Origin: JAYRGC01 sp041908065
GTDB taxonomy: Bacteria > Pseudomonadota > Alphaproteobacteria > UBA9219
NCBI GenBank assembly: GCA_041908065.1
Contig: JAYRGC010000056.1
Span: forward strand, 1 to 28,650
DNA length: 28,650 nt
Direction: 5' to 3'
A model generated the notes under the pieces. That model did not search any database, had not been told where the DNA came from, and saw only the letters and a program-made list of their open reading frames with translations. Position 1 is the stretch's first letter. The number at the start of each line of letters is the position of its first letter. Shown one piece after another: positions 14,296-22,606 of the stretch. The translations under genes were made by a program, and so were the position numbers.

Positions 14296-17178
14296 ATGAA
14301 GTCTTCCGAGGCTATGTCTTTCCTAAGCGGGTCGAACGCCGATTTCGTGGCCGAGCTGTACGCCAGATACGCCGCCGATCCCACCTCGGTCGATCCGTCG
14401 TGGCGGGATTTTTTCTCCGGATTGCGCGACGACGCCAAAGGCATTATCAGCGAAATGCGCGGCGCGAGCTGGAGCGAGACGCCGCTAAGCCGCGTCATCG
14501 CCGGAGGGCACGCGCCGCAGAACGTCGTGGCGTTCCCTCAACCCGCCCATCATGCCGCGAACGACGCGGTGAACAAGCGGGACATTTTAGACAGCTTGCG
14601 CGCCATCATGCTCATCCGCGCATGGCGAGTGTGCGGACATTTGGCGGCCAATCTCGATCCTTTGGGTCTGACGCCGGTGGGACGCCACCCCGAGTTGGAT
14701 CCGGCGACTTACGGATTCGGGGAGGCCGACATCGACCGTCCGGTGTTCATCGACGGCGTGCTGGGTTTGGAACAGGCCACGGTGCGGCAGATAATCGACG
14801 CTCTGAAGCGCATCTACGGAGGTTCGGTCGGCGTCGAATTCATGCATATCCAAGATCCCGCCCAGAAGTCTTGGATACAAGAGAGGGTGGAGGCTTGGCG
14901 CGACGCTCCGCCTCTGGACGCCGAAACCAGAAGGCTGACGTTGCAAAGCCTGACCGAGGCCGAAGCGTTCGAGAAATTCCTGCAAGTCAAGTTTCCGGGC
15001 ACGAAGCGGTTCGGGATCGACGGCGGCGAGTCCATGATGCCCGCGCTTAAGACGATCATTTCGCGCGGAGCCGATTTAGGCTTGCAGGAGGTGGCGATAG
15101 GGATGCCTCATCGCGGCAGGCTGAACGTCCTTACCAATCTTCTGCAAAAGCCCTTCGTCGCCATGTTCGCCGAGTTCCAAGGCGTTTCGGCCTATCCCGA
15201 CAGCATCAAGGGGTCGGGCGACGTCAAGTACCACATGGGCATGTCGATCGACCGCGAACTCGATGGCAAGATGGTGCATTTGACGCTGTCCTCAAACCCG
15301 TCGCATTTGGAGGCGGTGGATCCGATAGTGGTTGGGCGCGTGCGCGCCAAGCAGCAACAGCGGTCGGGATCGATGACTCCTTCGACGCTTGCCCGCACCC
15401 AAGTCATGGGATTGCTGTTGCACGGGGACGCCGCCTTCGCCGGACAGGGCATGGTGGCGGAAACGCTCATGCTTTCGGAGCTGCAGGGGTATTGCACCGG
15501 CGGAACCATGCATTTCGTGGTGAACAATCAGGTCGGTTTCACCACCAGCCCCAGCTATTCGCGTTCGGGGGTTTATTGCACCGACGTGGCCAAGATGATT
15601 CAGGCTCCGATATTCCACGTCAACGCCGACGACGTAGACGCGGTAGTGCGGGTGGCGCGTTTGGCTGCCGAGTTCCGCCAAACCTTCCTTAAGGACGTGG
15701 TCATCGATATGGTGTGCTATCGCCGCTATGGCCACAACGAAAGCGACGAGCCGGCGTTCACCCAACCGAAGATGTACCGCAAGATCCGCGCCCAACAGAC
15801 GACGCGGGAGATCTACGCAAACAAGCTGGCGGCGGAAGGCTGCATGACGTTGGAAGAATCCGATGCCGCGAACGCCGAGTTCATGGCTAAGCTGGAGCGA
15901 GATTTTCAAGCCGCCTCCAGCTATGTGCCGGTTCGCGCCGATTGGCTGGAAGGCAAGTGGAAAGGGTTGGAGGCCGCCTTGGGAGGCGAGGAAGACGGCG
16001 ACACCGGCGTGGCCGCGGACACGTTGCGCGAGATAGGCCACGGCCTTGCCCGCGTTCCCGAGGGCTTCAACATCAATCCCAAGATAGCTCGCCAGCTGGA
16101 AGCTAAGCGGACGATGATGGATACGGGGCGCGACATAGACTGGGCTACGGCCGAGGCCTTGGCTTTCGGTTCCTTGGCGGTGGAGGGGACGCACGTCAGG
16201 CTGTCGGGTCAGGACTGCGGGCGCGGCACGTTTTCTCAACGTCATAGCGTGTTTTACGATCAGGAAACCGAGCAACGCCATGTGCCGCTGAACCATTTGC
16301 GCCCGCAGCAAGCCAGCTATGAAGTCCACGACAGCCCCTTGTCCGAGGCGGCGGTGATGGGTTTCGATTACGGATTTTCCATGGTCGAGCCTAAGGCTTT
16401 GGTGTGTTGGGAAGGCCAGTTTGGCGATTTCGCCAACGGGGCGCAGGTGATGATCGACCAGTGCATTTCCTCGGCGGAGGCGAAATGGCTTCGCATGTCG
16501 GGCTTCGTGCTGTTGTTGCCACACGGCTATGAAGGGCAGGGGCCGGAACATTCCTCGGCGCGGCTGGAACGTTATTTGCAACTGTGCGGGCAAAACAACT
16601 GGCAGGTGGCCAATTGCTCCACTCCGGCCAATTATTTTCATATTCTGCGGCGGCAGGTGCGGCGGAATTTCCGCAAGCCGCTGGTGCTGATGACTCCCAA
16701 ATCGCTGTTGCGCCATAAAATGTGCGTTTCCGAATTGGCTGAGATGGCCGAGGGCACTTGTTTCAGGCGCGTTATCGGGGAAACCGACGCGGCCATAGCC
16801 GGAAACCGGAACGTGCGGCGCGTGGTCTTGTGTTGCGGCAAGGTATACTACGATCTGGCGGCGGCGCGGGCGGAACGCCGGATAACCGACGTGGCCATCG
16901 TGCGCCTTGAACAGCTGTATCCGTTCCCATCGGCGCAATTGGGAGAAATTCTGGCGGCTTGGCCGGACGCCGAGGTGGTTTGGTGTCAGGAGGAGCCGGA
17001 AAACATGGGGGCGTGGATGTTCGCGGATCGCCGCATCGAGGCCGCTTTGGCTTCCGTCTCCCATCGCGCAGGCCGCCCGCGCTATGTCGGACGTCCGGAA
17101 TCCGCCGCCACGGCGGTGGGATCATTAAAGAAACACAACAAGGAACAGGCCGCGTTGGTTGACGAGGCTTTAACCTGA
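14296..17178 (+). CDS. sucA: 2-oxoglutarate dehydrogenase E1 component
   Basis: This 960-aa thiamine-diphosphate enzyme decarboxylates 2-oxoglutarate and passes the succinyl group to E2. The N-terminal E2-binding segment contains FVAELYARYAADPTSVDPSW. The thiamine-binding region has GMPHRGRLNVLTN, HLTLSSNPSHLEAVDP and GDAAFAGQGMVAETL. The C-terminal transketolase-like domain has FGDFANGAQVMIDQ and LLPHGYEGQGPEHSSARLER. Length fits the family. The ATG at 14296 is used; another at 14314 is possible, and neither has a strong ribosome-binding site. The 153-base gap upstream shows no convincing terminator or promoter. sucB follows 80 bp downstream. Succinyl-CoA synthetase and succinate dehydrogenase genes, often adjacent, are not seen upstream. 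Confidence 0.97.
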   Translation: MKSSEAMSFLSGSNADFVAELYARYAADPTSVDPSWRDFFSGLRDDAKGIISEMRGASWSETPLSRVIAGGHAPQNVVAFPQPAHHAANDAVNKRDILDSLRAIMLIRAWRVCGHLAANLDPLGLTPVGRHPELDPATYGFGEADIDRPVFIDGVLGLEQATVRQIIDALKRIYGGSVGVEFMHIQDPAQKSWIQERVEAWRDAPPLDAETRRLTLQSLTEAEAFEKFLQVKFPGTKRFGIDGGESMMPALKTIISRGADLGLQEVAIGMPHRGRLNVLTNLLQKPFVAMFAEFQGVSAYPDSIKGSGDVKYHMGMSIDRELDGKMVHLTLSSNPSHLEAVDPIVVGRVRAKQQQRSGSMTPSTLARTQVMGLLLHGDAAFAGQGMVAETLMLSELQGYCTGGTMHFVVNNQVGFTTSPSYSRSGVYCTDVAKMIQAPIFHVNADDVDAVVRVARLAAEFRQTFLKDVVIDMVCYRRYGHNESDEPAFTQPKMYRKIRAQQTTREIYANKLAAEGCMTLEESDAANAEFMAKLERDFQAASSYVPVRADWLEGKWKGLEAALGGEEDGDTGVAADTLREIGHGLARVPEGFNINPKIARQLEAKRTMMDTGRDIDWATAEALAFGSLAVEGTHVRLSGQDCGRGTFSQRHSVFYDQETEQRHVPLNHLRPQQASYEVHDSPLSEAAVMGFDYGFSMVEPKALVCWEGQFGDFANGAQVMIDQCISSAEAKWLRMSGFVLLLPHGYEGQGPEHSSARLERYLQLCGQNNWQVANCSTPANYFHILRRQVRRNFRKPLVLMTPKSLLRHKMCVSELAEMAEGTCFRRVIGETDAAIAGNRNVRRVVLCCGKVYYDLAAARAERRITDVAIVRLEQLYPFPSAQLGEILAAWPDAEVVWCQEEPENMGAWMFADRRIEAALASVSHRAGRPRYVGRPESAATAVGSLKKHNKEQAALVDEALT

Positions 17179-17258
17179 AGCAGAATTGGGCTATTCATCT
17201 CTTGTCGCGTTTGTCGTCTCGTTCCTCCCACTTTACGTTTTCCCGAAACCGAGGTTCC

Positions 17259-18518
17259 ATGACCACCAGCATTGTCGTTCCCCCTATGGGAGAGTCCGTG
17301 TCCGAAGCCACCGTGGCCAAATGGCTGAAGAACGTCGGCGATCAGGTTCGCGCCGACGAGCCGTTGGTCGAGCTTGAAACCGACAAGGTGACGTTGGAGG
17401 TCAACGCTCCGGCGGCGGGCGTAGTTGCGGAAATATCCGCGCCCCAAGGGGCTGTCGTTATGGTCGGCGCGACGCTGGGCGTCATCGCGGAATCCGGTTC
17501 CGCCGCCGCTTCTCCGACAAAGGCGCAGCCCACGTCTCCGGCTCCTGCGGCCATCGCCGCTGTCGCGGTTCCGCCGCCTGCGTCTGTGGCGCATCCGGTA
17601 ACTCAGCCGTCCGCCGTTCAGCCCGCTGTCATGCCGGCCGCCCGCAAGGCGGCGGAGGATCGCGGAGTCAATCCTTATGAAATAGCCGGAACCGGACGCG
17701 GCGGGCGCGTCACCAAGGAGGACGTCATGGCTCAGGTCGCAAATACGGCTCCGGCGCAAGCGGCTCCTGCGGCGAAGCCGGCTTCCGCTCCGGTTTCCGG
17801 CGGCGCGCGTTCCCGCGCCGGAGAGGAGGAGCGGGTCAAGATGACGCGCCTGCGCCAACGCGTGGCCGAGCGTCTGAAGGAGGCGCAGAACACCGCCGCC
17901 ATGCTCACCACCTTCAACGAAGCCGACATGGGCAACGTGATGGCTTTGCGCAATGTCCATAAGGATGCTTTCGAGAAGAAACACGGCGTAAAGCTCGGAT
18001 TCATGTCGTTCTTCGTCAAGGCGTGCGTCGAGGCCTTGCGGGAAATACCGGCGGTCAACGCCGAGATTGAGGGCGAGGACATAGTTTACAAGAACTATTA
18101 CGACATCGGCGTGGCGGTAGGCACTCCGCAGGGGCTGGTGGTTCCGGTTTTGCGCGGCGCGGACCGGCTAAGCTTCGCCGAGGTCGAGAAGGGCATAACC
18201 GACATGGGCAAACGCGCCCGCGACGGCAAACTGTCGATGCAGGAGCTTTCGGGCGGGACGTTCACCATCACCAACGGCGGCATATACGGTTCGTTGATGT
18301 CGACTCCGATATTGAATCCGCCGCAATCCGGCATTCTCGGAATGCACGCCATCAAGGAAAGGCCGATGGTCGTGAACGGCAAGATAGAGATACGTCCGAT
18401 GATGTATCTGGCTCTCAGCTACGACCATCGGATAATAGATGGCCGCGAGGCGGTGACTTTCCTGTTCCGCGTCAAGGAGTGCATCGAAAATCCCGAACGG
18501 TTGTTGATCGGGGTGTAG
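17259..18518 (+). CDS. sucB: Dihydrolipoyl succinyltransferase, 2-oxoglutarate dehydrogenase E2
   Basis: This 419-aa protein is the core of the 2-oxoglutarate dehydrogenase complex. The N-terminal lipoyl domain carries Lys43 in ELETDKVTLEV. An Ala/Pro-rich linker (about 85-130) precedes the E1/E3-binding domain with AARKAAEDRGVNPYEI and GTGRGGRVTKEDV. A second flexible linker leads to the catalytic domain, ending in SYDHRIIDGREAV, which holds the catalytic His and Asp. The frame is open from 17202, but the ATG at 17259 follows GAGG and gives the conserved MTTSIVVPPMGESV start. It pairs with sucA. The E3 gene (lpdA), which often comes next, is replaced here by a repeat element and genes on the other strand. 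Confidence 0.97.
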   Translation: MTTSIVVPPMGESVSEATVAKWLKNVGDQVRADEPLVELETDKVTLEVNAPAAGVVAEISAPQGAVVMVGATLGVIAESGSAAASPTKAQPTSPAPAAIAAVAVPPPASVAHPVTQPSAVQPAVMPAARKAAEDRGVNPYEIAGTGRGGRVTKEDVMAQVANTAPAQAAPAAKPASAPVSGGARSRAGEEERVKMTRLRQRVAERLKEAQNTAAMLTTFNEADMGNVMALRNVHKDAFEKKHGVKLGFMSFFVKACVEALREIPAVNAEIEGEDIVYKNYYDIGVAVGTPQGLVVPVLRGADRLSFAEVEKGITDMGKRARDGKLSMQELSGGTFTITNGGIYGSLMSTPILNPPQSGILGMHAIKERPMVVNGKIEIRPMMYLALSYDHRIIDGREAVTFLFRVKECIENPERLLIGV

Positions 18519-18562
18519 GAGCCTGCTCGTTGGGTTTACGGTCAAAGGCTGTCGTTATAGCC

Positions 18563-18659
18563 GTCATTGCGAGCGTCGCTCTTGCGACGCGAAGCAATCC
18601 ATAGCAGTTGCGCCTGTGGCTCTGGATTGCTTCGCCGCCAAGGGGCGGCTCGCAATGAC
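18563..18659. repeat. Cloverleaf palindromic repeat core (copy D, short side arm)
   Basis: The outer arms GTCATTGCGAG/CTCGCAATGAC and inner arms GAAGCAATCCA/TGGATTGCTTC are conserved. The left side arm is a different hairpin, GCGTCGC-TCTT-GCGACGC, instead of the long arm of copies B and C. The right hairpin GCCGCC-AAGG-GGCGGC is unchanged. Degenerate pieces (AATGACGGC, GGCCGTAACTTCGCAA) continue to about 18760. No terminal inverted repeats are seen. It lies between sucB and the convergent potF-like gene. Confidence 0.85.
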
Positions 18660-18780
18660 GCCCAAACCCAAGAGGCGGCTAGGAATGACGGCTTTTGATT
18701 GTCTGCTTCGCAAATGACGGCCTTTGGCCGTAACTTCGCAATTACGTCTTTTGGCCATAAAACTTGCGAACGATGCCAAA

Positions 18781-19887
18781 TTAATTTTTCCCCGTCACCC
18801 GTTCCCACGCCCGTTGGCGCATTTGTTCATAAGAGGGGGATGGCTGGTTTATCGTGAACAGACGCTCGCGGACGGCGGGGGACGGAAACACGTCCTCATC
18901 GTTTTTTATCTCGTCCTTTATCATCTCCAGCGATTTGGGAACCGCGTTGGCGTAGGCGACGTTGTTGGTGATATGCGCCATGTTGGCCGGATCCAGAACG
19001 AAGTCGATGAATTTATGCGCCGCGTCGGGATGGGGGGCGTCGCGCATGACGCTCATCATGTCGAACCACATAAGGCTGCCTTCGGATGGAATGTTGTAAT
19101 CTATGTTCACGCCTTTTTTCGCTCCATCGGCGCGGCTTTTAGCTTGAAGAACGTCACCGGACCAGCCCAAGGCCAGACAAATGGTTCCATCGGATAGGTC
19201 TTTGATATAGTCCCGATTGTCGAATTTGCGGATATAGGGACGGATTTTTCTCAGCAAGCCTTCCGCAGCTTGGAGATCTTCCGGATTTTGGCTTTGCGGA
19301 TCCAGTCCCAGATATTTCAACGCCAACGGAAAAACCTCGTATCCGGAATCGAGCATCGTCACCCCGCAGCTCGCGAACTTCTTCACCACGTCGGGATCGA
19401 AGATCATGCGCCAGCTGCGAACCGGAGCGTTCGGCATTCTTTCCTTTATTTTGTCCACGTTAAGGCCGATGCCGTTGGTTCCCCAAGCGTACACGACGCC
19501 GTATCTGTTTCCGGCGTCCGAGCTTTGCACCGCCTGCATCAGCCCGCCGTCCAGATTGGACAGATTGGGTATCTTCGCCTTGTCCAAGCGGCGGAATATT
19601 CCGGTTTGCGCCATGCGGGCGAAGTACGGGGTGGCGGTCGGCACGACGATGTCATAGCCGCTGCGTCCCGCCGAAACCTTGGCTTCCATTTCCTCGTTGG
19701 AGCTGTAGGTGTCGTAGACGACCTTGATGCCGGTTTTTTGGGTGAAATCGCGCAGAGTGTTTTCGCCGATATAGTCGCTCCAGTTGTATATGCGAAGCTC
19801 CTCGCCCGCAGGACTTTCGGAGGCGATCGCCGTTTGGGCGGAGAGCAGAAGCGCTATGGCGAGAACAGTGGGTAGCTTTTTGAACAT
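18781..19887 (-). CDS. Polyamine ABC transporter substrate-binding protein (PotF/PotD-like)
   Basis: This 368-aa periplasmic protein belongs to the spermidine/putrescine-binding family. A signal peptide (residues 1-22, ending AIASE) is followed by ELRIYNWSDYIGENTLRDFTQKTG, YDIVVPTATPYFARM, AWGTNGIGLNVDKI and LALGWSGDVLQA, all typical of PotF/PotD. Length is close to PotF. The ATG has AGGTG upstream. The ATPase and permease genes (potA/G, B/H, C/I) are absent on both sides, so it is an orphan here. It could feed a transporter encoded elsewhere or act as a sensor. Putrescine versus spermidine cannot be decided from the sequence. Confidence 0.9.
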   Translation of the reverse strand: MFKKLPTVLAIALLLSAQTAIASESPAGEELRIYNWSDYIGENTLRDFTQKTGIKVVYDTYSSNEEMEAKVSAGRSGYDIVVPTATPYFARMAQTGIFRRLDKAKIPNLSNLDGGLMQAVQSSDAGNRYGVVYAWGTNGIGLNVDKIKERMPNAPVRSWRMIFDPDVVKKFASCGVTMLDSGYEVFPLALKYLGLDPQSQNPEDLQAAEGLLRKIRPYIRKFDNRDYIKDLSDGTICLALGWSGDVLQAKSRADGAKKGVNIDYNIPSEGSLMWFDMMSVMRDAPHPDAAHKFIDFVLDPANMAHITNNVAYANAVPKSLEMIKDEIKNDEDVFPSPAVRERLFTINQPSPSYEQMRQRAWERVTGKN

Positions 19888-19923
19888 GGGAAGACACCTG
19901 CTGTCGGAGGAAAGGGGATTTTG

Positions 19924-19950
19924 CCTTTACGCGAAACGGGTGGGTAAAGA
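19924..19950. repeat. Lone end of the MITE-like element
   Basis: GCCTTTACGCGAAACGGGTG then GGTAAAG matches the left terminal repeat of copies B and C. No cloverleaf core follows. Instead there is an unrelated 44-base palindrome. A degenerate right end may exist at 20060-20078 (TATTTTTTGCGAAGCAG), but this is weak. Confidence 0.55.
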
Positions 19951-19967
19951 ATCTTTCTTTCGGCAAT

Positions 19968-20011
19968 CGCGGTCTGTTCCTCCCCCTTCTTAGGGGGAGG
20001 AACAGACCGCG
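19968..20011. repeat. Perfect 20-bp-stem hairpin
   Basis: CGCGGTCTGTTCCTCCCCCT (19968-19987) pairs exactly with AGGGGGAGGAACAGACCGCG (19992-20011) around a TCTT loop. It lies 75 bases past the purK stop and 81 bases before the PotF-like start. There is no T-tract in either direction, so it is not a standard terminator. It could still limit read-through or stabilise the purK mRNA 3' end. Confidence 0.9.
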
Positions 20012-20085
20012 TCAGATGTCAGAACATCGCCTCAACTACGACGAAAACCAACTACTCACTATTTTTTGCGAAGCAGTCGAGGATT

Positions 20086-21201
20086 TCAGACTTTATCGCC
20101 GATATACGTCACGTGCCCCATTTTACGCCCTTTGCGGGATTCTGTCTTGCCGTATAGATGCAAGCAGGCGGAGGGATCTTGCAGAAGACTCGGCCAAGCG
20201 GCAGCCTCGTCGCCCAACAGATTGCGCATCACGGCTTTGCTGTGCGGGGTTGGATCGCCCAATGGCAGACCGCACACCGCCCGCACCAGCTGCTCGAACT
20301 GGCTGCAGCGGCAGGCGTCGATAGTCCAGTGGCCGGAGTTGTGGGGGCGCGGCGCGATCTCGTTCATCAAGACCATCCGCCCTTGTTTGTCGGGTTGCGA
20401 AAGAACGAACATTTCCACCGCCAGCAATCCAACCGCGTCCAGTTTTTCGGCCAGCTTTCGCGCCACGGCTTGCGCCTCCGCTTCCACCTCCGGCGAGATG
20501 CGGGCGGGATAGCGGGTTTCAAAAAGGATATGGTCGCGGTGGATGTTCTCTGCTGCCGGATAGGCCGCCATTTTCCCGTCCGCGCCGCGAGCGACGACGA
20601 CGGATATTTCGCGTTCGAACGGCACGAACGCTTCGAGGATTCCGGCGTCCGCGCCCATGGCTTGCCATGCCGCTTCGGCTTCGGCAATGGTCGATATTTT
20701 AGCCTGTCCCTTGCCGTCATAGCCCATGCGGGTTGATTTCAGCACTGCTGGTAGAGGGAACACGTCTAATGATTTTCTCAAGTCGTCAAGCGAACCTATC
20801 GCCTTAAAATCCGCAGTGCCGATCCCGTTCGTTCGGGCGAATTCCTTTTCCGCCACCCGATGTTGCGCTATCCGCAGGACATTGGCGTTCGGGCGCGTCG
20901 GTTTCAGCGCGGCGAGGAAATCCAGCGTTTCGGTCGGCACGTTTTCCCATTCGAGGGTGATCACGTCTACGGCTTCGGCGAAACGCCGCAACGCCGCTTT
21001 GTCGGAGAAATCGCCTTGGGTATGGGTTGCCGCCACTTTCAATGCCGGAGCGTCGGTTTCCGGACAGAATATATGGCACTTGTATCCCAACCGCGCCGCC
21101 GCCATCGCTGTCATGCGTCCCAGTTGTCCGCCGCCTAAAATGCCGATGGTCGACAAGGGGGGCGCGATTGTTTGTCGAGGAGTGGATATAACGGTCGACA
21201 T
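20086..21201 (-). CDS. purK: N5-carboxyaminoimidazole ribonucleotide synthase
   Basis: This 371-aa ATP-grasp enzyme makes N5-CAIR from AIR, bicarbonate and ATP in purine synthesis. The N-terminal segment STIGILGGGQLGRMTAMAAARLGY is diagnostic. The ATP-grasp core has VLKSTRMGYDGKGQ and ILEAFVPFEREISVVVAR, and the C-terminal part has MNEIAPRPHNSGHWTIDAC. A TTG nine bases earlier is in frame, but the ATG at 21201 has GGAG ten bases upstream and is preferred. The partner purE, usually adjacent, is not here. Instead tRNA-Gln lies 39 bases upstream on the same strand, with no terminator between, so purK may be read from the tRNA promoter. Confidence 0.95.
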   Translation of the reverse strand: MSTVISTPRQTIAPPLSTIGILGGGQLGRMTAMAAARLGYKCHIFCPETDAPALKVAATHTQGDFSDKAALRRFAEAVDVITLEWENVPTETLDFLAALKPTRPNANVLRIAQHRVAEKEFARTNGIGTADFKAIGSLDDLRKSLDVFPLPAVLKSTRMGYDGKGQAKISTIAEAEAAWQAMGADAGILEAFVPFEREISVVVARGADGKMAAYPAAENIHRDHILFETRYPARISPEVEAEAQAVARKLAEKLDAVGLLAVEMFVLSQPDKQGRMVLMNEIAPRPHNSGHWTIDACRCSQFEQLVRAVCGLPLGDPTPHSKAVMRNLLGDEAAAWPSLLQDPSACLHLYGKTESRKGRKMGHVTYIGDKV

Positions 21202-21240
21202 GCGAGGCAATCTCCGCCAGCGAGGGGATAAGAAAAGGCA

Positions 21241-21315
21241 TGGTTGGGGCGGGAGGGATCGAACCTCCGAATGGCGGAATCAAAATCCGCTGCCTTACCG
21301 CTTGGCTACGCCCCA
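21241..21315 (-). tRNA. tRNA-Gln (anticodon TTG), CCA encoded
   Basis: Read on the minus strand, the acceptor arms TGGGGCG and CGCCCCA pair perfectly, followed by discriminator A and encoded CCA. The anticodon stem GCGGA/TCCGC encloses the loop TTTTGAT, giving anticodon TTG for CAA glutamine codons. The T arm contains GGTTCGATCC. A good promoter lies 10 bases upstream. Confidence 0.97.
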
Positions 21316-21325
21316 GCCGTAGATT

Positions 21326-21354
21326 TTTATATCAATCAACTATTTGATTTACAA
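21326..21354 (-). promoter_or_regulatory. Sigma-70 promoter for tRNA-Gln
   Basis: On the minus strand TTGTAA (-35) and TATAAA (-10) are separated by exactly 17 bases, and the -10 box ends 10 bases before the mature tRNA 5' end. It probably also drives purK. Confidence 0.75.
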
Positions 21355-21490
21355 CAATAAAACTCCAAACCCAGCGGCCTTGAAACGCAAAACCAGCCGT
21401 CGGCGGAGCAGACATTACCCTTTGCCGAGGCTTTGGGCAACCCACATATAGGGGCGAAAAATCGTCAAAAGGGGCAAAAAAAGCGCAAAT

Positions 21491-21505
21491 TTAACCAGTA
21501 CTTAA
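21491..21505 (+). promoter_or_regulatory. CtrA-type binding box upstream of rcdA
   Basis: The sequence is TTAA-CCAGTAC-TTAA, an exact TTAA-N7-TTAA match to the full CtrA site. It lies 81 bases upstream of the rcdA start. In Caulobacter, rcdA is a CtrA-activated gene, so the placement fits established regulation. A further half site (CTTAAGG) lies at 21523-21529. Confidence 0.7.
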
Positions 21506-21586
21506 GTTTGGGTACACCTCGTCTTAAGGGTTGCTGTCGTAATACGGGAATATCAAGACCGATACCAGCGGTTATGGAGAATGAAA

Positions 21587-22054
21587 ATGGCAAAGGCAAC
21601 AACTCTTTTGGACAAGACCTTCGATGAAGGCGTCGCGCTGACTATGGAGGCGCGGAACTACATCGCTTATCACGAACAGGCCGACAAGCGCGAGTACGAC
21701 TTGCAGCGTTGCTTGCATGTAGGATACCAGCATACGCGGGTATCGGCGCGCCTGATACAGGTGATGACATGGCTGTTGGCCATGAAGGCGTTGCTGTCTG
21801 GCGAGATCTCGCCAGAGCAGTTCGCTTTGCCGCAATATATGCTGGGCGGCGGAGACGAATGCGAAAATCCTTCGGGGCCGGAGCTGTTGGAATTGCCGGT
21901 TGGGTTGCGTAGCTTGTTGGAACGCACCCACAGCCTTTACATCCGCATCAAGCGGTTAGACGCGATGGTTCGCTCGAGATTGGAAGCGGGAGAGGTTCCC
22001 AACTTTGGGATGATACAAGGCCCGCGTCCGGTCGAGCTGTCGACGATACAATAA
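21587..22054 (+). CDS. rcdA: Regulator of CtrA degradation, RcdA (DUF1465)
   Basis: This 155-aa protein matches DUF1465, the family of Caulobacter RcdA, an adaptor that with CpdR and PopA delivers CtrA and other substrates to ClpXP. The predicted helices include TFDEGVALTMEARNYIAY, RVSARLIQVMTWLLAMKAL then LSGEISPEQ, and LLERTHSLYIRIKRLD, matching the three-helix-bundle pattern of the family. Of two in-frame ATGs (21581 and 21587), the second has GGAG seven bases upstream and is chosen. An exact TTAA-N7-TTAA box lies 81 bases upstream, suggesting CtrA control and a feedback loop. The gene converges on rpmE and shares a terminator region with it. Confidence 0.85.
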   Translation: MAKATTLLDKTFDEGVALTMEARNYIAYHEQADKREYDLQRCLHVGYQHTRVSARLIQVMTWLLAMKALLSGEISPEQFALPQYMLGGGDECENPSGPELLELPVGLRSLLERTHSLYIRIKRLDAMVRSRLEAGEVPNFGMIQGPRPVELSTIQ

Positions 22055-22061
22055 CCGGTTA

Positions 22062-22085
22062 AAGAAGCCTTAGGCCTTCTTTTTC
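22062..22085 (+). terminator. Terminator for rcdA overlapping the rpmE 3' end
   Basis: AAGAAGCC-TTA-GGCCTTCTT folds with one bulged C and runs into TTTTCTT in the plus direction. It starts 8 bases after the rcdA stop and overlaps the rpmE stop codon at 22070-22072 on the other strand. Confidence 0.65.
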
Positions 22086-22369
22086 TTGGCCGTGGCGCCG
22101 GTGGTTATCTTGATCTTTTCGCCCGAAGCCGCAGCCGGGGATTCCTTCCCGCCTCCGGAAAGACCGGCGAAACGCTTGTTGAACTTGGCCAACTGGCTGC
22201 CGCGATCTACCATGCGATGCTGCCCCGTCCAGGCCGGATGGGTTTTCTTGTCCACGTCCAACTGGATGCGATCGCCCGTCTTGCCGTAGGTGCTGCGAGT
22301 TACGAACTCGGTTCCGTCGGTCATTATGACGGTTATGTCGTGATAATCGGGGTGCGCGTCTTTTTTCAT
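22070..22369 (-). CDS. rpmE: Ribosomal protein L31
   Basis: This 99-aa protein of the large ribosomal subunit matches bacterial L31, with MKKDAHPDYHDITVIMTDGTEF, THPAWTGQHRMVDRGSQLAKF and NKRFAGL. It lacks the CxxC zinc ribbon and is therefore of the zinc-free (C-minus) type. After the core, at about residue 70, it has a lysine-ending extension (GEKIKITTGATAKKKKA). A TTG six bases earlier is in frame, but the ATG at 22369 gives the standard N-terminus. The 237 bases between this start and fzlA contain its promoter region, where no single promoter could be settled on. Confidence 0.95.
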   Translation of the reverse strand: MKKDAHPDYHDITVIMTDGTEFVTRSTYGKTGDRIQLDVDKKTHPAWTGQHRMVDRGSQLAKFNKRFAGLSGGGKESPAAASGEKIKITTGATAKKKKA

Positions 22370-22606
22370 CTTCAAAACTTTCTTTTGGTTCCGAACCTAC
22401 AGCGTTAACGTCGCTCCGAAGCCTGCCGGAGCAGGGGCGCATTCTGTAAAAATGCGGCGGGAAAAGCAAGCATTCCTTTTCGCCCTTTTTTCGCGGTCGC
22501 CGCCGCATGGAATCCGTAGGCGATTCTTGGGGTAAATTCTTTTATTATCAAGAGATTGTGGCGTTATTTGAACGGGATGGATTACAGGCATAGGCGGCAG
22601 ATGGCG

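Noticed and set aside
15292..17064. 590-codon minus-strand frame opposite sucA
   Set aside because: Antisense to the clear E1 gene, and no motif or ribosome-binding site supports it.
21433..21627. 64-codon frame over the rcdA upstream region
   Set aside because: It overlaps the CtrA box, the leader and the start of rcdA in another frame. The composition is Lys/Asn/Gly-rich without a ribosome-binding site.
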